A stretch of DNA of 48,607 bases from the NCBI GenBank assembly GCA_004151065.3, contig NWUY0304356472.1:1-48607 (forward strand). The letters are read 5' to 3'. The DNA is from Larix sibirica (lineage: Eukaryota > Streptophyta > Pinopsida > Pinales > Pinaceae). Each line of letters starts with the position of its first letter. Position 1 is the first letter of the stretch. The notes beneath the pieces are model-generated. The model made no database searches, was not told the origin of the DNA, and saw only the letters and a list, made by a program, of their open reading frames with translations. Positions 1 to 11,453 of this stretch are shown in pieces. The position numbers and the translations under genes are program-made.

Positions 1-1740
1 AAGTGGATTCATTCATTTCCTGTTCTTTATTGGACTACAAGGTCTAGGTCTTAAAGTAGGTAGGTAGTGTGGTACCAAGGGGAAAGTAGGGGATCCAAAG
101 AGTATAGCTGTAAAATCTGTCCTATTCCTAACAGGGTTGGGCAACACTCCTCCCCGGTCCTGGGCGGCATAAGTTCAAGTTTATAAGCAGGTGTATGCTC
201 ATAAGTAAAGTTTATACATGCTGCGACCGTATTATCTTTCTAAGAATGATAAGGCAAGTGTTATCAAAACATATCCCGGCTGGTTGTCTGGGCATCTCCT
301 AGTTTAAGTCTGTCTGCCCATCTAACAGACAAGGTTTTATGATTTACAATCATCCCAAGTCATCCAACAGTTCCACGAAATCTGATAAAGGTCAACACTA
401 TAAGCTAATAGACCATAATCCTGCAGGAGCATACTACTACAAGTCCTCGGCTAATTTTTCCCACCCCATCATCTGGTACTGTTTCTAAGAGAAAGAGTAA
501 AGGGTTGGGCATGACTCCTCCTTCCATGCTCCTAGGTTTCAGGTAATAAAGTCAGGGGTTGTACAGCACTTCATTTCCTGGGGTGAAGTAAGAAAGATAA
601 GGGTCAGTCAGGTAAATGCTATTATCCTTACAAGAGAAGGCATATGGGATTCATGAAAGTGCAGGGTCTACGGCACATAAGGGGCTCATCAACCCATCCA
701 GCCATGTCTAATCAGTTCTGGCTTTAATGAATCCAGCCAGCAGTCAAATTATATAAGCTAAAGTTTATGGCTGGCTATAGGTTCAAACGATCCATATCCA
801 ACGAAGGGTGTCCAACTTATAGTCTAGCTAAATAATAAATGGTAAGTTTCTTGTCTGTTCCACGCGAAATGAAAAACTATAGGTACCTGTCTGAGAGTAT
901 TCCATCCAGTTTCTTTTCTTTATTTCCTAGGTGCTCCCTCTCCCTCCCCCCATATGCAATAAGGCACTACCTACATGTGATGGGTTCCAACCAAGTAAGA
1001 TTATGCAGCGGAGCTACTTGATTGTCCAATCATAATTACGTATATCATATCTAGGAAGCATGCCTTTCCCGCCATGTCTCTAAAGTTAATAAGCTGTGTA
1101 TAATAAATCCGGCAGTAAAACACAATATATCTCTGCTAAAGGTCATCCCTCCCGTCCCTTTCGGCTAATGGTGGACCCACGCAGAATCAATAATGGATAG
1201 CTCGAAATAGTAAAAAGGCATAACAGCTAGGATATTTTCGGTGTCCGGGAGAATAAAAAAAAAAATTGAAATAAAGCTCATTTCTCTACCCTACTTTGGT
1301 AACAAAGTAAGAAGGCTAAGATAGGGCTCCTGGCTCTCACCCCTATCAACTGGCAATCAATCAAATCACTCCGGGCTGTTTGGCATATTTCTTTCACATT
1401 TCCTTCACGGGTTGGATGCATCACCTTTTTACTCAAGCAAAGATATTCAATTTCACACCTTTATTAAAACTTTATGCTCTATATCCCCCATTCAGCTCTA
1501 GTTTGTAATAGGTAACAAACAGATAAATTGAGTCAACCACTTCCTCGTAATCATTGATATTTATATCCATCAGACAATGCCTTTATCCAATTGATTCCCT
1601 CATTCATTAATTCTGCCTCATGCTCCAATTCCTCCGGCTCAATTCGCCCTTTTTATTTAATAAAATTGCTTCTCTTGGGAGGCCAAGTAATATCGGACCT
1701 CTTTAATGGATTTTCATTTACTAATTGATACAGGTGCTCA
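1..1740. other. Spacer with no recognisable gene
   Basis: No coding sequence or RNA gene is recognised. The stretch has short internal echoes. A 20-nt phrase beginning GGGTTGGGCA at 134-153 recurs with two mismatches at 502-521. The phrase GCCATGTCT followed by AATCC(A/G)GC and CAGT occurs near 703-750 and again near 1,072-1,120. An 11-nt A run lies at 1,255-1,265. The 60-codon frame at 839-1,021 looks like chance. Confidence 0.6.
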
Positions 1741-2300
1741 GTCACTAAATGCCGGTACTCAATGCCAAGTGTAGATCCCCAGTAAGGAGGTGCCAATTAA
1801 AACTAGCCAATACCCAGGAGAACATGCCATATATCATGAGAGCCAATATTGCTGTCGGTCCACTGGATACAGGTTGTGATGCCAGAGCTGGGTGGGGATA
1901 CTCAGTTGGAATACTTGATTTGGATACTCAGCTAAGCTTGGCTGGGCTACTTGGATGGGATCATCAGTGGGGCCGGAATGAATACTTAGCTCGGATAATC
2001 TATACATGGCCACTAGACTCAGGCTACAAAGCTTGGCTTGGGCTGGGCTACCGCCGGGCTGCTCGGATCGCGACTCGACTAATACACAGGGCTACTCAAT
2101 GGGGCTACTTAATGCTGTCGATCCTAGAGTTATACACTTGATGATGCTACTCAACAGATGCTATACTCGATGCTGATACTTTATGTTGATACTTGATCCC
2201 AATGGGTTATCCCGCATGGGATATGCCGGTAATCATGTTGATATTTATACTCGATGCTGTTGATCCCAAGAGGATATACCACTGGGATATGTCAATAGCC
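1741..2300 (+). repeat. Family B degenerate array
   Basis: This is a loose tandem array of words such as GGATACTCAG, GGGCTACT, CTTGGCTGGGC and ATACTCGATGCTGATACT. Spacing between words varies, so it is a heavily diverged minisatellite rather than a strict one. The 130-codon frame at 1,749-2,141 runs through it and is best explained by the low stop content of the words; its product (repeated W, G, L and Y) resembles no known protein. Related words recur near 9.1, 15.3, 19.0, 19.4, 20.3, 26.4, 44.2 and 46.2 kb. Confidence 0.6.
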
Positions 2301-4000
2301 AATTACATAGCCTGGTGTATTCGCTTATAGCCAATTGTTCTTGTCGGGAATACTTGCCTCCATGACTTACCAATGTGATTATACGGTCAGCCATAGGTAG
2401 GTGCTTCCATTCATCATTCGCAGTCATATTGTATCAAAAAGGGGAAAACTGGTATTCGGCCAGGAGTTAGGGTAATAATGAAATAGAAGGCCCTTTTCAA
2501 TAGAAGTAAGGGCAGCAGCAGATCAGTACCATAAATCCCAAAGAATCACGAAATCAATAGATCATAGGATAATCTCATCTATGATGCCAATCTCAAATAC
2601 TCAGTTGAGTGAGGGGAATAAAGAATGGGTAAGTAAGGAGAACCTTATCATGTAAGTAAGAATAGCAGCTGTAAGTCTGCTGCAGGCAAGATGGATTCAA
2701 TCATTAATAAATAGGTCTAAGGTCGCGATATTCCCAGATATTTCGGTAGTGTTTCCTGCTAGCTAATAGCTGGAATTTGAAAAGGAGGGCCGTAATTAGC
2801 ACGGCTTTCAACGGCACTTTTACAGGGTTTTTCCCAATTTATTTCAATGAAACAGAGAATCTGTCTCTAGAATCGAAAGTGCCTTAACAGATCATACGAG
2901 AGATCCTGTGATGACAAGGCAGGCGGGGGCTTGAGTCTTCTGGGAAGAAGGATAAGGGCTTTATTAAGTATTCTTGGGGGGGCCAGATTGAGTCTTCCAG
3001 GAGGTAAGGTAGTCCCCCCCAGCCGTAGGTGGTTGTACCCATTCCCCAAACTCCTACATTGTAGCCACCAAGTTGCCTACAGACAAGATAGAAGGTCCAC
3101 ATCACTACTGGCTTTATGATTGAGTCGCCATCACACAATACCCGAGTGAGTGAGTTCCCCCATACCCGGGGCGGGACTGAACGGTACGGAACCATCAACT
3201 TGCTGCTTGCCGAAATAAGGTAGGTTTCTTGCTCGATCTTGCTATGGAGATTAAGAACTTGACGTCGTTCGCTTGCTTTCTCATTGTCCCCATTCCCTAC
3301 CAGACGAGTTAGATTGAGCCTAGCACGTGGTAGTTATATAGAAAGTTGACTATGTAATTGGCAAGGGGCGAATAAAATACTTTGTGATGTTTTCAACTAT
3401 GTGTTCAGAACGAGGCTATGCGCAGTGAACAAATTGTAGCAATCAAGCTTTGCACGGGCTCCAACCAATCCATTATGATAAGGACAACATGATTACGAAC
3501 CAAGTGGTAAGATATTAAAATAGGTTCCCAAGTAATAGTTTAAGTATCGAGGACCGTGTCTCTCTCTGCCCAAGTCCGTTCATTGTAAACACATCATGTC
3601 AGGAAGTATCAGTTGTAAGGGTAATTGGTGCACTTCGCTATTAATCTCTCTATCGGTAACCTAAAACACACTGGGTCTTCGCCACTTCTTCCGTCCTCCT
3701 CCTTCCTCATCTGGCCGCTCCAAAGAAGACCCTTACTTTCCTTTGCGTCTGATCTCAAATTGAAAATCAACGTCTATAACTAACTACGTGTATTAAATTG
3801 TTAAGTGTGGTATGTTCCTGGTATGCTGCTTGGCTTAAGGTTCCAGGTGAAGAATTACTTGGTTGGTGGTCTAGGCTCAAGGCAAAAGGCTTCTGTCGTC
3901 GGGCTTGGTGAGGCGGCTGGTGATGAAGGCATAAGTTGACAGGTGAGGTTTAAGGTGTTGTGATAGAGTCCCCTTGTTACAGGTCAAAGGTTACAGTATA
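2301..4000. other. Spacer with short duplications
   Basis: No gene is recognised. Small frames near 2,867-3,198 overlap on both strands and have no family features. A local duplication is visible: TTGAGTCTTC at 2,931-2,940 and 2,988-2,997, each followed by a purine-rich clause, 57 bp apart. The interval 3,128-3,180 (ATCACAC, ATACCCGAG, GAGTTCCCCC) resembles 6,880-6,990. A copy of a segment found at the far right end of the window lies at 3,545-3,634. Confidence 0.55.
3545..3634 (+). repeat. Dispersed repeat, left copy (partner 48,277-48,366)
   Basis: The order of blocks ATCGAGG, GTGTCTC, CAGGTCCGTTCA-like, AACAC(A/G)TCAT, TTGTAAGG and TGCAC is the same here and at 48,277-48,366, in the same orientation about 44.7 kb apart. 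There are many substitutions and small indels. This is an old duplication of non-coding sequence. Confidence 0.7.
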
Positions 4001-5130
4001 CTAGAAAGTAATAACTACTAGTGATGGATAGAGTTTGGACTAGCTTAAGTCTCTAGAGTCGTAGCTCTTTTGTAGGCCGTCCCTCTTTTGTAGGTTGATA
4101 CAAGAAGGCTTCCTCCCATTGATAGATGTTGAAACTGGCCTTCTTTGAAGGCTCCCTTTGTAGGTCAAAATAAGACTGAAACACTTTGTAAAATTGAACA
4201 TGGAAGCTTTTCCGCTCCAGGTATGTAAGGTACTGGGGAGGAATCTGTCGAACGTTATTGCTCCAACCAAGCGAGCTAATGGGGCAAGCGATCATAAACC
4301 ACGCCCCCATCAACAAGGAGTAAAGGCCTAAAGTATTCTATTACATACATAGTTGGGGTTTCACACGCCATACAAAGATATACATTATATAGGGGGAGGT
4401 TTAGCCATGACTAGATACATAAAGGATAAATACAGGTAGGTTAGGGAGGTGGGTGATCCATATGTGATTGATTCTCGCATATCACAGGAGAATAGGAGGA
4501 GCCAAATTCTACAGCTACTCCTAATGCTACAAAGAGAGTCAGTTTATTCATTGAGCTACAACGTAGAGGAAAGAGGAGTATTCATTGGAGGTTCGCAGGG
4601 GCTAATAATTGTGTTCTGTATCGATCGGTAACCAACGCTCAAGCATTCATCATTCGTCCGTCCATTTACCACCCCGCTATTATGTATGTAGATGGCATTT
4701 GTCTGTAGTTCCACCCATTGCGGTAGATGTTTTACCTCAATATCCTCTCAATAAATCACTTTTCATTGGTGCACCACCTCACACACACTTATCGGGATGG
4801 GGAATGGCTTTTCATGTCTATAGACTTGCTGCATCTGGACTTCACTACTGAACATCTGGCTTGAACTGAACTGAACTTCTATCGATCTAGAGATGCTGCT
4901 CTGTCCAGCCCTAGTAAAACAATTAAGTATCAGTGTACCTCACTCACACTCTCTATGGGTTCTGACTTGAACTGAATTGAATGATTGCCAGTGCTATACA
5001 TAGACTTCAGTTCAAAGGTTTGGTCGCAATGTTGATGAAGGCAGTTCGTAAGGTCGAAGGCAGCAGTAGTAAGTTTTATTTTAAGGGATAAGGGAGCGCG
5101 CTGAAGGCTTCTTGGAAAGAGAAAGAAAGG
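4001..5130. other. Spacer with short tandem words
   Basis: No gene is recognised. CTCTTTTGTAGG occurs at 4,065-4,076 and 4,083-4,094 (18-bp period), with a third weaker copy near 4,155. The pentamer GAACT repeats around 4,863-4,880, and a related TTGAACTGAATTGAATG lies near 4,968, about 105 bp on. The two overlapping minus-strand frames at 4,040-4,316 share this region and show no protein family features. Confidence 0.55.
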
Positions 5131-5340
5131 CTGCTTCCTTTGTGAGTATCTGATCTATTTGGTGAGGGGTGGAATCCCAAGTAAGCTCCGACATAATTGG
5201 TTAGTGATAAAGGATCTTTTATAAGTGATAGGCTCTGACCAGATTTGCATAGTGAAAAAGGTGCCTTTGTGAGTAGCTCCGACCTATTTGGTTAGGTACG
5301 AAGGTTCCTTTGCTATAAGGCTTCGACACTTATTTTATAT
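5131..5340 (+). repeat. Degenerate tandem array, GTGAGTAGCTCCGACC type
   Basis: Three or more diverged copies of a unit containing CCTTTGTGAGTA, GCTCCGAC and (T/A)ATTTGGTTAG lie near 5,137, 5,179 and 5,262. The outer copies are about 125 bp apart. No open frame is associated. Its neighbours are ordinary spacer. Confidence 0.6.
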
Positions 5341-6475
5341 ATTTATAAGTCTATTTTTGGCATTGCAGTTCATCACTCAGAAACATTATTGTTCCCTCTC
5401 CCTAGCGGTCGAGTGGCTTCTCGCTCCTTATTAGGGTTCCTCTTTAAACAACGCTCCTATTTATTGAAACAGCTGCTATTCTAAGAGTTCGAAAGGCATA
5501 TATCCTGTGTTGCCTTCCTGGTACTTAGAAGGAATCAATTACTATTGATCCAAGCATCCTCCCCCATAATCCTCATCAGTCCTTTGGCTGCTCCTTCCCG
5601 GCCAGCAACAAATACAAGACCTACCTATCTCGGTCCACCTTTGCATAAAACACCTCTGATCACTGAAACAGGCAAGCAGTAAAAGATCTATCCCTATTGG
5701 TGCGCCTAACACGGCTACATCATCCGTCCGTTGTACCGCTGCCTTCCGGTAATATACTTATCTCTTATAAAGCAAATGGAGCGCGCTTCAATTCGATTAT
5801 TCCCCTTCAAATAAAGGAAGGGGTGATTCCGGTCGATTAAAAAACCTCTGCTAAACGCGTATTAAGATATATATATGGTGTTTGGGAGTTCAAAGTCATA
5901 TGATGGCCGGCGCAGTATTGGAATGAACCGGCAGGCACACACAATTGGCTAATCGTAGGTAGACCAACTAATAAGGAGAGAGTCATATCTTCCTTGCAAC
6001 TACTTATAAAAGATTAAGACTGCCGCCGCCCCAGGAAAGGAATAAACGCGAACCACGGTCACCGAAAAGACCACCCGCCGTAATAAAGTCAGGATGAATA
6101 ATAGCCATCAGGAAGGAAGGTAAAGATAAAGAGATCGAAGGCAGATAGGTGGAACTTATAGCATAAGTTTCACAGTGGGCTTGAGGTTCACGTCTCTAGG
6201 GCTTCTTGGTAAGGTATCTTGAGGTGTCTAGTTCTCTTAGCTTGAGGTAAGAGCTCATTAGTAGAACCCAGGCAAGCGATAGCGATAAACAGCCGTCATT
6301 AAACCAGGCTATTTTAACCAGGGCTATTTCTTTCTAAAGCAGCTGTTGTAAGCTAAGGTTCAAAATGTGGATATAATGTGTAGCATCTTGGTACTTGTCC
6401 AGGAGAGGTGGCCCCCCACATACCCGTGAGAAGGACGTTTTATTGATTATTAATTCTCTATTGTATAGGGGATAA
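5341..6475. other. Spacer with no recognisable gene
   Basis: I see no gene, RNA gene or strong repeat here. Words CTTGAGGT recur three times between 6,181 and 6,246. The region is mixed in composition and has stops in all frames at short intervals. Confidence 0.55.
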
Positions 6476-6725
6476 TATTATGCTCTATACTTTTACCGGC
6501 TATGACTGGTTGACTATGACTGACTATGACCGACTGGCAATAAATGATCTCCTTCTTGCAATGACTGGCTATCGGCGACCTTTGTAAATGACCTTATGAC
6601 TATAGCAATGACTAGAGCTTATAGCAATGGACCCTAAAGCTATACTGTATACCGGGCTATGACTACTGTACTATTGGCCGGCGGCTATGACCTCCTTCAG
6701 GCAGGCGACCTGCCTTTATACGATG
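6476..6725 (+). repeat. Family K array (GGCTATGACTGG type)
   Basis: A degenerate minisatellite built from GGCTATGAC, GACTGGCTAT, GACTATGACC and ATAGCAATGAC words, about 10-14 nt apart. It has no coding capacity. A second array of the same words lies at 21,226-21,385, showing that this is a dispersed family. Confidence 0.65.
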
Positions 6726-7100
6726 AATGATCAGCAATGTAATAATGGCGCATGAACCTAAAATGTTGAATTAACACACATATGTAACGCGCTTCGTAAT
6801 TCCTTCCATCTAGTCAAGGTAGGAACCATCGTTCCACAACAGATGAAAGAGAGCCGTTCGCAGAAAAGATTGAGTTCAGTATCACACTCATACCCGAGAG
6901 ATAAATAAGAAGAATGTCACCACATAAGACCCGAGAAAAGAGAAGGGAAGCCCCCGTGTTCCCACCACAAGTGATATTGATTGAGTTTCCCCCATGCACT
7001 AGACGTGAGGAAGGATAAAAGTACCCTCTACCTAGACGGTCGAGCGCCGCTCCGGGCCCTATTGAGCACCAACATAACCAAATTAGAAGTACCCAGAGCG
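6726..7100. other. Spacer resembling 3.13 kb and 26.0 kb
   Basis: No gene is recognised. The phrase CCCGTG(…)TTCCCACCA at about 6,952-6,966 recurs near 26,126-26,143, and the ATCACAC/ATACCCGAG block near 6,880 resembles 3,128. A GAGCCGT word at 6,851 does not continue into a group II intron domain V. Confidence 0.5.
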
Positions 7101-7280
7101 AATGGCTTCTTTGAATGGTTTATTTTAATTGCTTTATTTACATAGCTTCTGTGCAGGCTGTGACATGGATGGCTTCTTTTCGGAAACCAATGGATTACTT
7201 CTGTGCTGTTTTGGAACCGATGCCTTCTTGTCAGTCTGTGAATTTATAAAACTCTTCTGCTGCTTCTTCTGTTATAAATC
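7101..7280 (+). repeat. Degenerate GGCTTCTT-rich array
   Basis: The words ATGGCTTCTTT, ATAGCTTCTGTG, GATGGCTTCTTTT, TTACTTCTGTGCTG and GATGCCTTCTTG follow one another at 20-35 nt spacing. A 106-codon frame (7,129-7,449) crosses the array. Its Cys/Phe-rich product follows from the repeat words, and I do not support it as a gene. Confidence 0.5.
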
Positions 7281-7860
7281 TTACCGTCTGCCTGATCTCT
7301 CTACACGTACTGGATCCATATCTTGCTCCCTTTCGACCTGTGATCGATCTATCCCTCCAGATCCTGGCTTTTATTCTTGTGGGAAATTAAGAAAGCGAAG
7401 TGGAAAAGCTTGCTTGACCAAAGGGAGGGCAAGGAGGTCGAAACCCTAAATAGTAAGGTTCGGAAGTCTAATGTGTTTGCCGGAGCATCTACAATTAAGT
7501 CAGGGTTTATTAAAGGTTACACTAAGGCAGGGCAGGGTGGTGAGCGGGTTTCTTTCTTTCTACCATAGGGTTTGGCGCTTAGTACGGTAAGATAGCATAT
7601 CTATCGTTCGCCAGGGCATCGAGCCTACCTAGCAAGGGTTATTGGGCTTATCGTTGAGCAGGTTCCTCGGTAGTTAATGTCTATTGGTCAAAGCACGTAT
7701 ATAATGTCTGAAGTCACTTTCTTTGTAAAATACAAAACGAAAGACGGGAATAACTGGGCCTGTCTTTACCGAAGGGCACTTAGTGGTGGGTGGGCAGTAA
7801 CTAACTCCTTAGCGGGTTCGTCAGGGCCTGTTTCCAAGCAAGGGATATTCTATTTTCCCC
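7281..7860. other. Spacer, small open frames only
   Basis: Frames at 7,377-7,568 and 7,677-7,934 are open but short. The latter encodes 85 residues with no recognisable domain, membrane segment or start context. I see no RNA gene. Confidence 0.5.
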
Positions 7861-7965
7861 TATATAGATATGGGGCACTCCCCCGATGGCCTACTCTCTA
7901 TAGCTACAGCCGGAGCCCTATCTATAGTCTATAGTCCACCCCCTATATCTAGATAGATATGGCAT
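7861..7965. repeat. Imperfect inverted repeat, TATAGATATGGGG/CCCCCTATATCTA
   Basis: A left arm around 7,862-7,876 (TATAGATATGGGG) can pair with a right arm around 7,940-7,953 (CCCCCTATATCTAG) with one indel. The loop between holds further CTATAG words. It could form a stem-loop of the sort that ends or stabilises plant mitochondrial transcripts, but no gene lies next to it. Confidence 0.4.
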
Positions 7966-8760
7966 ATCTGAAAGCCCTCCAACCCCGAATCAACAAAGGC
8001 TATGGCTCCCTCGCTCTCCTTGAGCGTCAATGTTGCATAGAAACATTTTCAGGATCTTCCGTCCAAGATGGAACTCATGGACAGCATTATCAGACCCACG
8101 GTCCTCCTCATTATTTTCTAAATTATGAGATTGCGTAATTACATGTATAATGATATATCTCTTTGAGGTTCTGAAAGAAAGGAGACCTTCTATATAGAGC
8201 CAGATACAATTTCTTTTATGCCTAGACGCTTTTTACCTTCCCCTCTACCTCGAGTTTTGGCCATTATTTCGGCGTAGCCCAACAAAACCATTCCCTATTA
8301 TATAATAATACCTCTCTTAATCTGCAGCAGAATAAGCCGAAGTTACACATGCCGCCTCTGCCCCCGCTGTCGAAGCCGGGCCCCTGCCTATGCAGCCAAA
8401 GCCGAAGCCGAGTACAATCACAGAGCTGAGCCCGCGGCACTCCTGCCAAAATCCGAACACGCATCTGGATATGTGAAACCAGCCTACGAGCATGTCAGAA
8501 ATTAGTTAGGTGGGTGGCTGATGCTGCATAATAGAAAGAGATATTAATGATGCAAGCAACATTATTCATTATTATATATATATATAAGATATGAGTCAAT
8601 CAATTTTCGTAGGTAGAATCTTAACAGATCATAACGTTCGCTCTCACGGCTCATCCCGATGCATGAATGTTCCTTTGGAACGGACCAAGAATTGATGTCA
8701 ACACCTTCATTAACTCTTCTAGATTCGAACACTGGAACCAAGTAATTTTAAGAGAATATA
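7966..8760. other. Spacer with (TA)7
   Basis: No gene is recognised. A (TA)7 run lies at 8,573-8,586. The 66-codon minus-strand frame at 8,264-8,464 covers a moderately GC-rich, CCGAAGCC-rich patch; its peptide resembles frames often called by chance. The GAGCCGTGAG word (minus strand, near 8,650) lacks the complementary arm of an intron domain V. Confidence 0.5.
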
Positions 8761-9355
8761 GTTAGAAACTGGCATCATGTCCGTAGGTGCCTTTACGCGC
8801 AGCTCCACTAGCTGCAGTATAAGAGTGAGCACGCATATAAACGTTCACAGTAAACATATTAAGAGCCCTGAATCTGGCTATCGATCTCCATCTCGAACTA
8901 CTGCTACCTTAGCAGCTACCGAGGAGGCCTTTGCCTATGCTCATGCTGGATCATTGACAGTCACTTTGTATTTATCCGCACCCGCCCCTGCCGTTCAATC
9001 CAAGTGCGCCTAGTCTCCATTCTGTGACAAAGAAAACAGGTAGTGCATGGAGAATTTTACCTGACACCAGATAAACTATAGTTCTAATTAGTTAGTGCTA
9101 CTATTCACTTGTTGGCTACCAAACTTGGTTACAGCAAACAACAATGAAGTCCTCATATCCACTCTTCTTGGGCTATTATACTCTGGCTGCTACTCTAACT
9201 TGGACTACTCGACTGGGCTACTAGATAGAAACTATGTAGCATGGAGAAGTTTTAACATAAAATACCAGCATCTATACGTTGAACCTTGCCTATGATAATG
9301 GCTACGTGAACTTTGCCAGAGATCTGATCTCTTAGTTCTTACTCTACTGAAAATT
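8761..9355. other. Spacer at the edge of the family B and C blocks
   Basis: AACTATAGTTCTAATTAGTT starts at 9,074 and recurs from 36,567, with TAGTGCTA following in both. Family B words (GGGCTATTATACTCTGGCTG, CTTGGACTACTCGACTGGGC) lie at about 9,169-9,225. GCAGCTCCACTAGCT at 8,809 resembles 36,172. The frames at 8,777-9,013 and 9,095-9,295 show no family features. Confidence 0.55.
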
Positions 9356-9413
9356 GATGTACATACATATATAATGTTGCATAGAGACATTTTCACATAC
9401 TATACTGGTGGCG

Positions 9414-9454
9414 TGGATTCACCTGGTCCTCGGTCGGATCTTCACCGGTGGTGC
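9414..9454 (+). repeat. Partial copy of 11,561-11,601
   Basis: TGGATTCACCTG, GGTC, then TCTTCACCGG(T/C)GGTGCC occur in the same order at both sites, with a few substitutions and a small indel. This is one of three related copies; the third (36,311-36,320) keeps only the start. Confidence 0.65.
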
Positions 9455-10030
9455 CATGGAGAGAGAAGTCCTGGCCATGACAAATAGAAAAAGAGTTGGA
9501 AAAGCCATGCATGCTTAGTTGTCCATTTCGTGTCTAATTTTAGCTTTTTGCCAAATGACACACCTCGTTCTGATTGAGTAGGCGGATGGCATCTTACCCT
9601 AATCGGGAATCTCAAATGGAGATTCTTGTGAAGAAACTATATTCTTGAAGAATGTTTCTCTCTGATAGCCAGGATTCACATTGCTTCTTATAGTCAGGTC
9701 ATAAGAAGTCTGCTAAATACCTAAATATAGGATGTCGGCATATATACGTTTACAAAGTCCATACAATGAGAGTTCATCCGCTTGGTTTCGACTTGTGCCC
9801 TTGCACCCTTTCCTACTTCCAGAGCTAGCTGAGAGGATATATTATATATGATACGCGCATGGAGACGTTGAACTTACATCAAAACATTAACAGACGTTCT
9901 TAAATCTGATACTGGCATAGTGAACTTAGAATTGCATATCTAACATGGAGACGTTGAACCTGCCTAAAGCCCCGCCGCTAGTCGCAGGTGCTTATGCCAG
10001 AGCTGGGCTAAGAGAATCCGCTTAACGAAC

Positions 10031-10635
10031 GCTAGTTGATCTAGTGAATGCTGTCCGATCCACATTGGGTGTGTCTGGTGCCGGCCGATGGCCCAGAGCT
10101 GGGCTAAGAGACTCTGCTTGGTTACTATGATCTTCATAGCCATGAAGAAGCAGCTAACCAATGCCAATGTTCATATATATTATATGGCCATAGAGAAGTC
10201 CTGACGCTGAGGCTGTGGTCTCCACAGAGCTTTCCCATGGTTTGAATGGTGCCAAGGCCATAGAAGAGTTCAATCCAAGTGAAAGCCAGTTGTATACATA
10301 TACAAATAAATAGAGTCTCCATAGCGTGCACCAGACCTACTACTAAAACACCTAGTACTATACGAGATCGCATCTCTACGTTTGTCCCTACTAGTGATAA
10401 TATATGATACGCCATCTCTACCAGAGCTGCTGGGCTCAGAGAATCTGCCGCTTGGTTACTCTGGGTGGTACCTACTAGTGGTTAATATAGATGATGTTGC
10501 CATAAAGAAGTCCTGGCTCTATGCTATGGGCACAGGTTTCAAGCGCATAAAGAAGTTTTGCCATTCCAAAGAGAAACAGGTTTCAAACACATAAAGAAGT
10601 CCTGTCTATGGCAAGTACAACAAACATCTCTACGT
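10031..10635 (+). repeat. Large inverted duplication, left arm (partner 43,533-44,060)
   Basis: Two strong anchors occur in reverse order and opposite strand at 43.5-44.0 kb. The 37 nt at 10,075-10,111 match the complement of 43,988-44,022 apart from a 2-nt indel. The 41 nt at 10,595-10,635 are the exact complement of 43,533-43,573. Anchor distances are similar (about 520 and 449 bp) and weaker similarity lies between, for example GACTCTGCTTGGTTACTATG here against GACTCTACTTGGTATGGTG there. This is collinear homology, not two chance hits. Confidence 0.75.
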
Positions 10636-10954
10636 TCAACTGCCACTTGCCGCTCTGACGACTACTCTAACTGAAGAATCTGCAAGTCTCTAATGCCATA
10701 TCTACGTCTGCACTTGGATTCGCATGGATACGTCCTTGCGCTCCTGGGATTGGATACTACGCTTGGTAGGATCCCTTTAGCTTAGCTTGGATCATGCATG
10801 GTGAGAAGTGCATCGAGACATTTGAAAATGATATTGCCGTATAGACTGTACTTGTATAGTCTCAGTCCGAGACGTAGATATATGATATCGCCATATATCT
10901 ATGTTTTCACAGATGATACTTGCATATATAAGTTGAACTTGTCTCCGAGGGCCC

Positions 10955-11002
10955 TACGCGCGTATGTGCGTGTATGTGTATGCGTGTATGCGCATATATA
11001 TA
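10955..11002. repeat. 48-nt perfectly alternating pyrimidine-purine tract
   Basis: Every position from 10,955 to 11,002 alternates pyrimidine and purine. It begins TACGCGCGTATGTGCG, continues with TGTATGTGTATGCG, and ends CGCATATATATA. Alternating CG/TG-rich DNA is the classic sequence for left-handed Z-DNA under negative supercoiling. It lies within the family C block and is far longer than any other alternating run I noticed. The (CG/TG) part is about 40 nt and the end is (TA)n. Confidence 0.85.
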
Positions 11003-11336
11003 GTGGTTAATATATTATGTTGGCATAGAGACGTGTTCACCTATTATACCAGCATATATACTAGTGTTCATATATAAGATTTTCCGTGGAAAAGTGGTAT
11101 TGGGAAAAGTGATATTGCTATGTAGCCTTACCTCATTGCAGCTATATCCACTTTACGTGTTACTATACATACAATATTGCATATCTATGTTTTCACCTTT
11201 CTTTTTGAAACCTAGTTTTCACCTATGCATATCTCTAATTGTTAATCTATGACATAGCCTAAAGACGTTTACACTGGGATCTTCGCCAATAGCCATTAAG
11301 CTAACAAACTCTATTTTGCATACATAGATACTTGTT

Positions 11337-11346
11337 CATAAGAGAA
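11337..11346 (+). promoter_or_regulatory. CATAAGAGAA motif, weak mitochondrial promoter-like match
   Basis: CATAAGAGAA matches the CRTAAGAGA core of the dicot mitochondrial nonanucleotide promoter. Upstream sequence is moderately AT-rich. No gene follows within reach, and a 9-mer of this kind is expected about once by chance in a window this size on two strands. It is recorded only as a candidate. Confidence 0.12.
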
Positions 11347-11453
11347 TTTCAATCTATCTCTACCTTGGCTCTACACCTTGGAACAACAACCTAGAGCAAA
11401 TTCGTCCAAATCTAACCAACTATATTTTGCATGGATACGTTGAACTTGAACCC

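Noticed and set aside
1749-2141. 130-codon frame
   Set aside because: Follows family B words; the product is a translation of the repeat and no homolog is recognised.
6835-6870. GAGCCGT word resembling the start of a group II intron domain V
   Set aside because: The complementary ACGGTTC arm and the AGC/GAAA-type elements do not follow at the right distance.
8264-8464. 66-codon minus-strand frame with Arg/Gly-rich product
   Set aside because: Lies in a GC-richer patch with few stops; no family features and no context.
8630-8665. Complement of GAGCCGTGAG, also domain V-like
   Set aside because: No pairing arm downstream on the minus strand, and no intron 3' end or exon.
11337-11346. Mitochondrial promoter motif as evidence of a transcription unit
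   Set aside because: One match is expected by chance and no gene follows; kept only as a low-confidence site.
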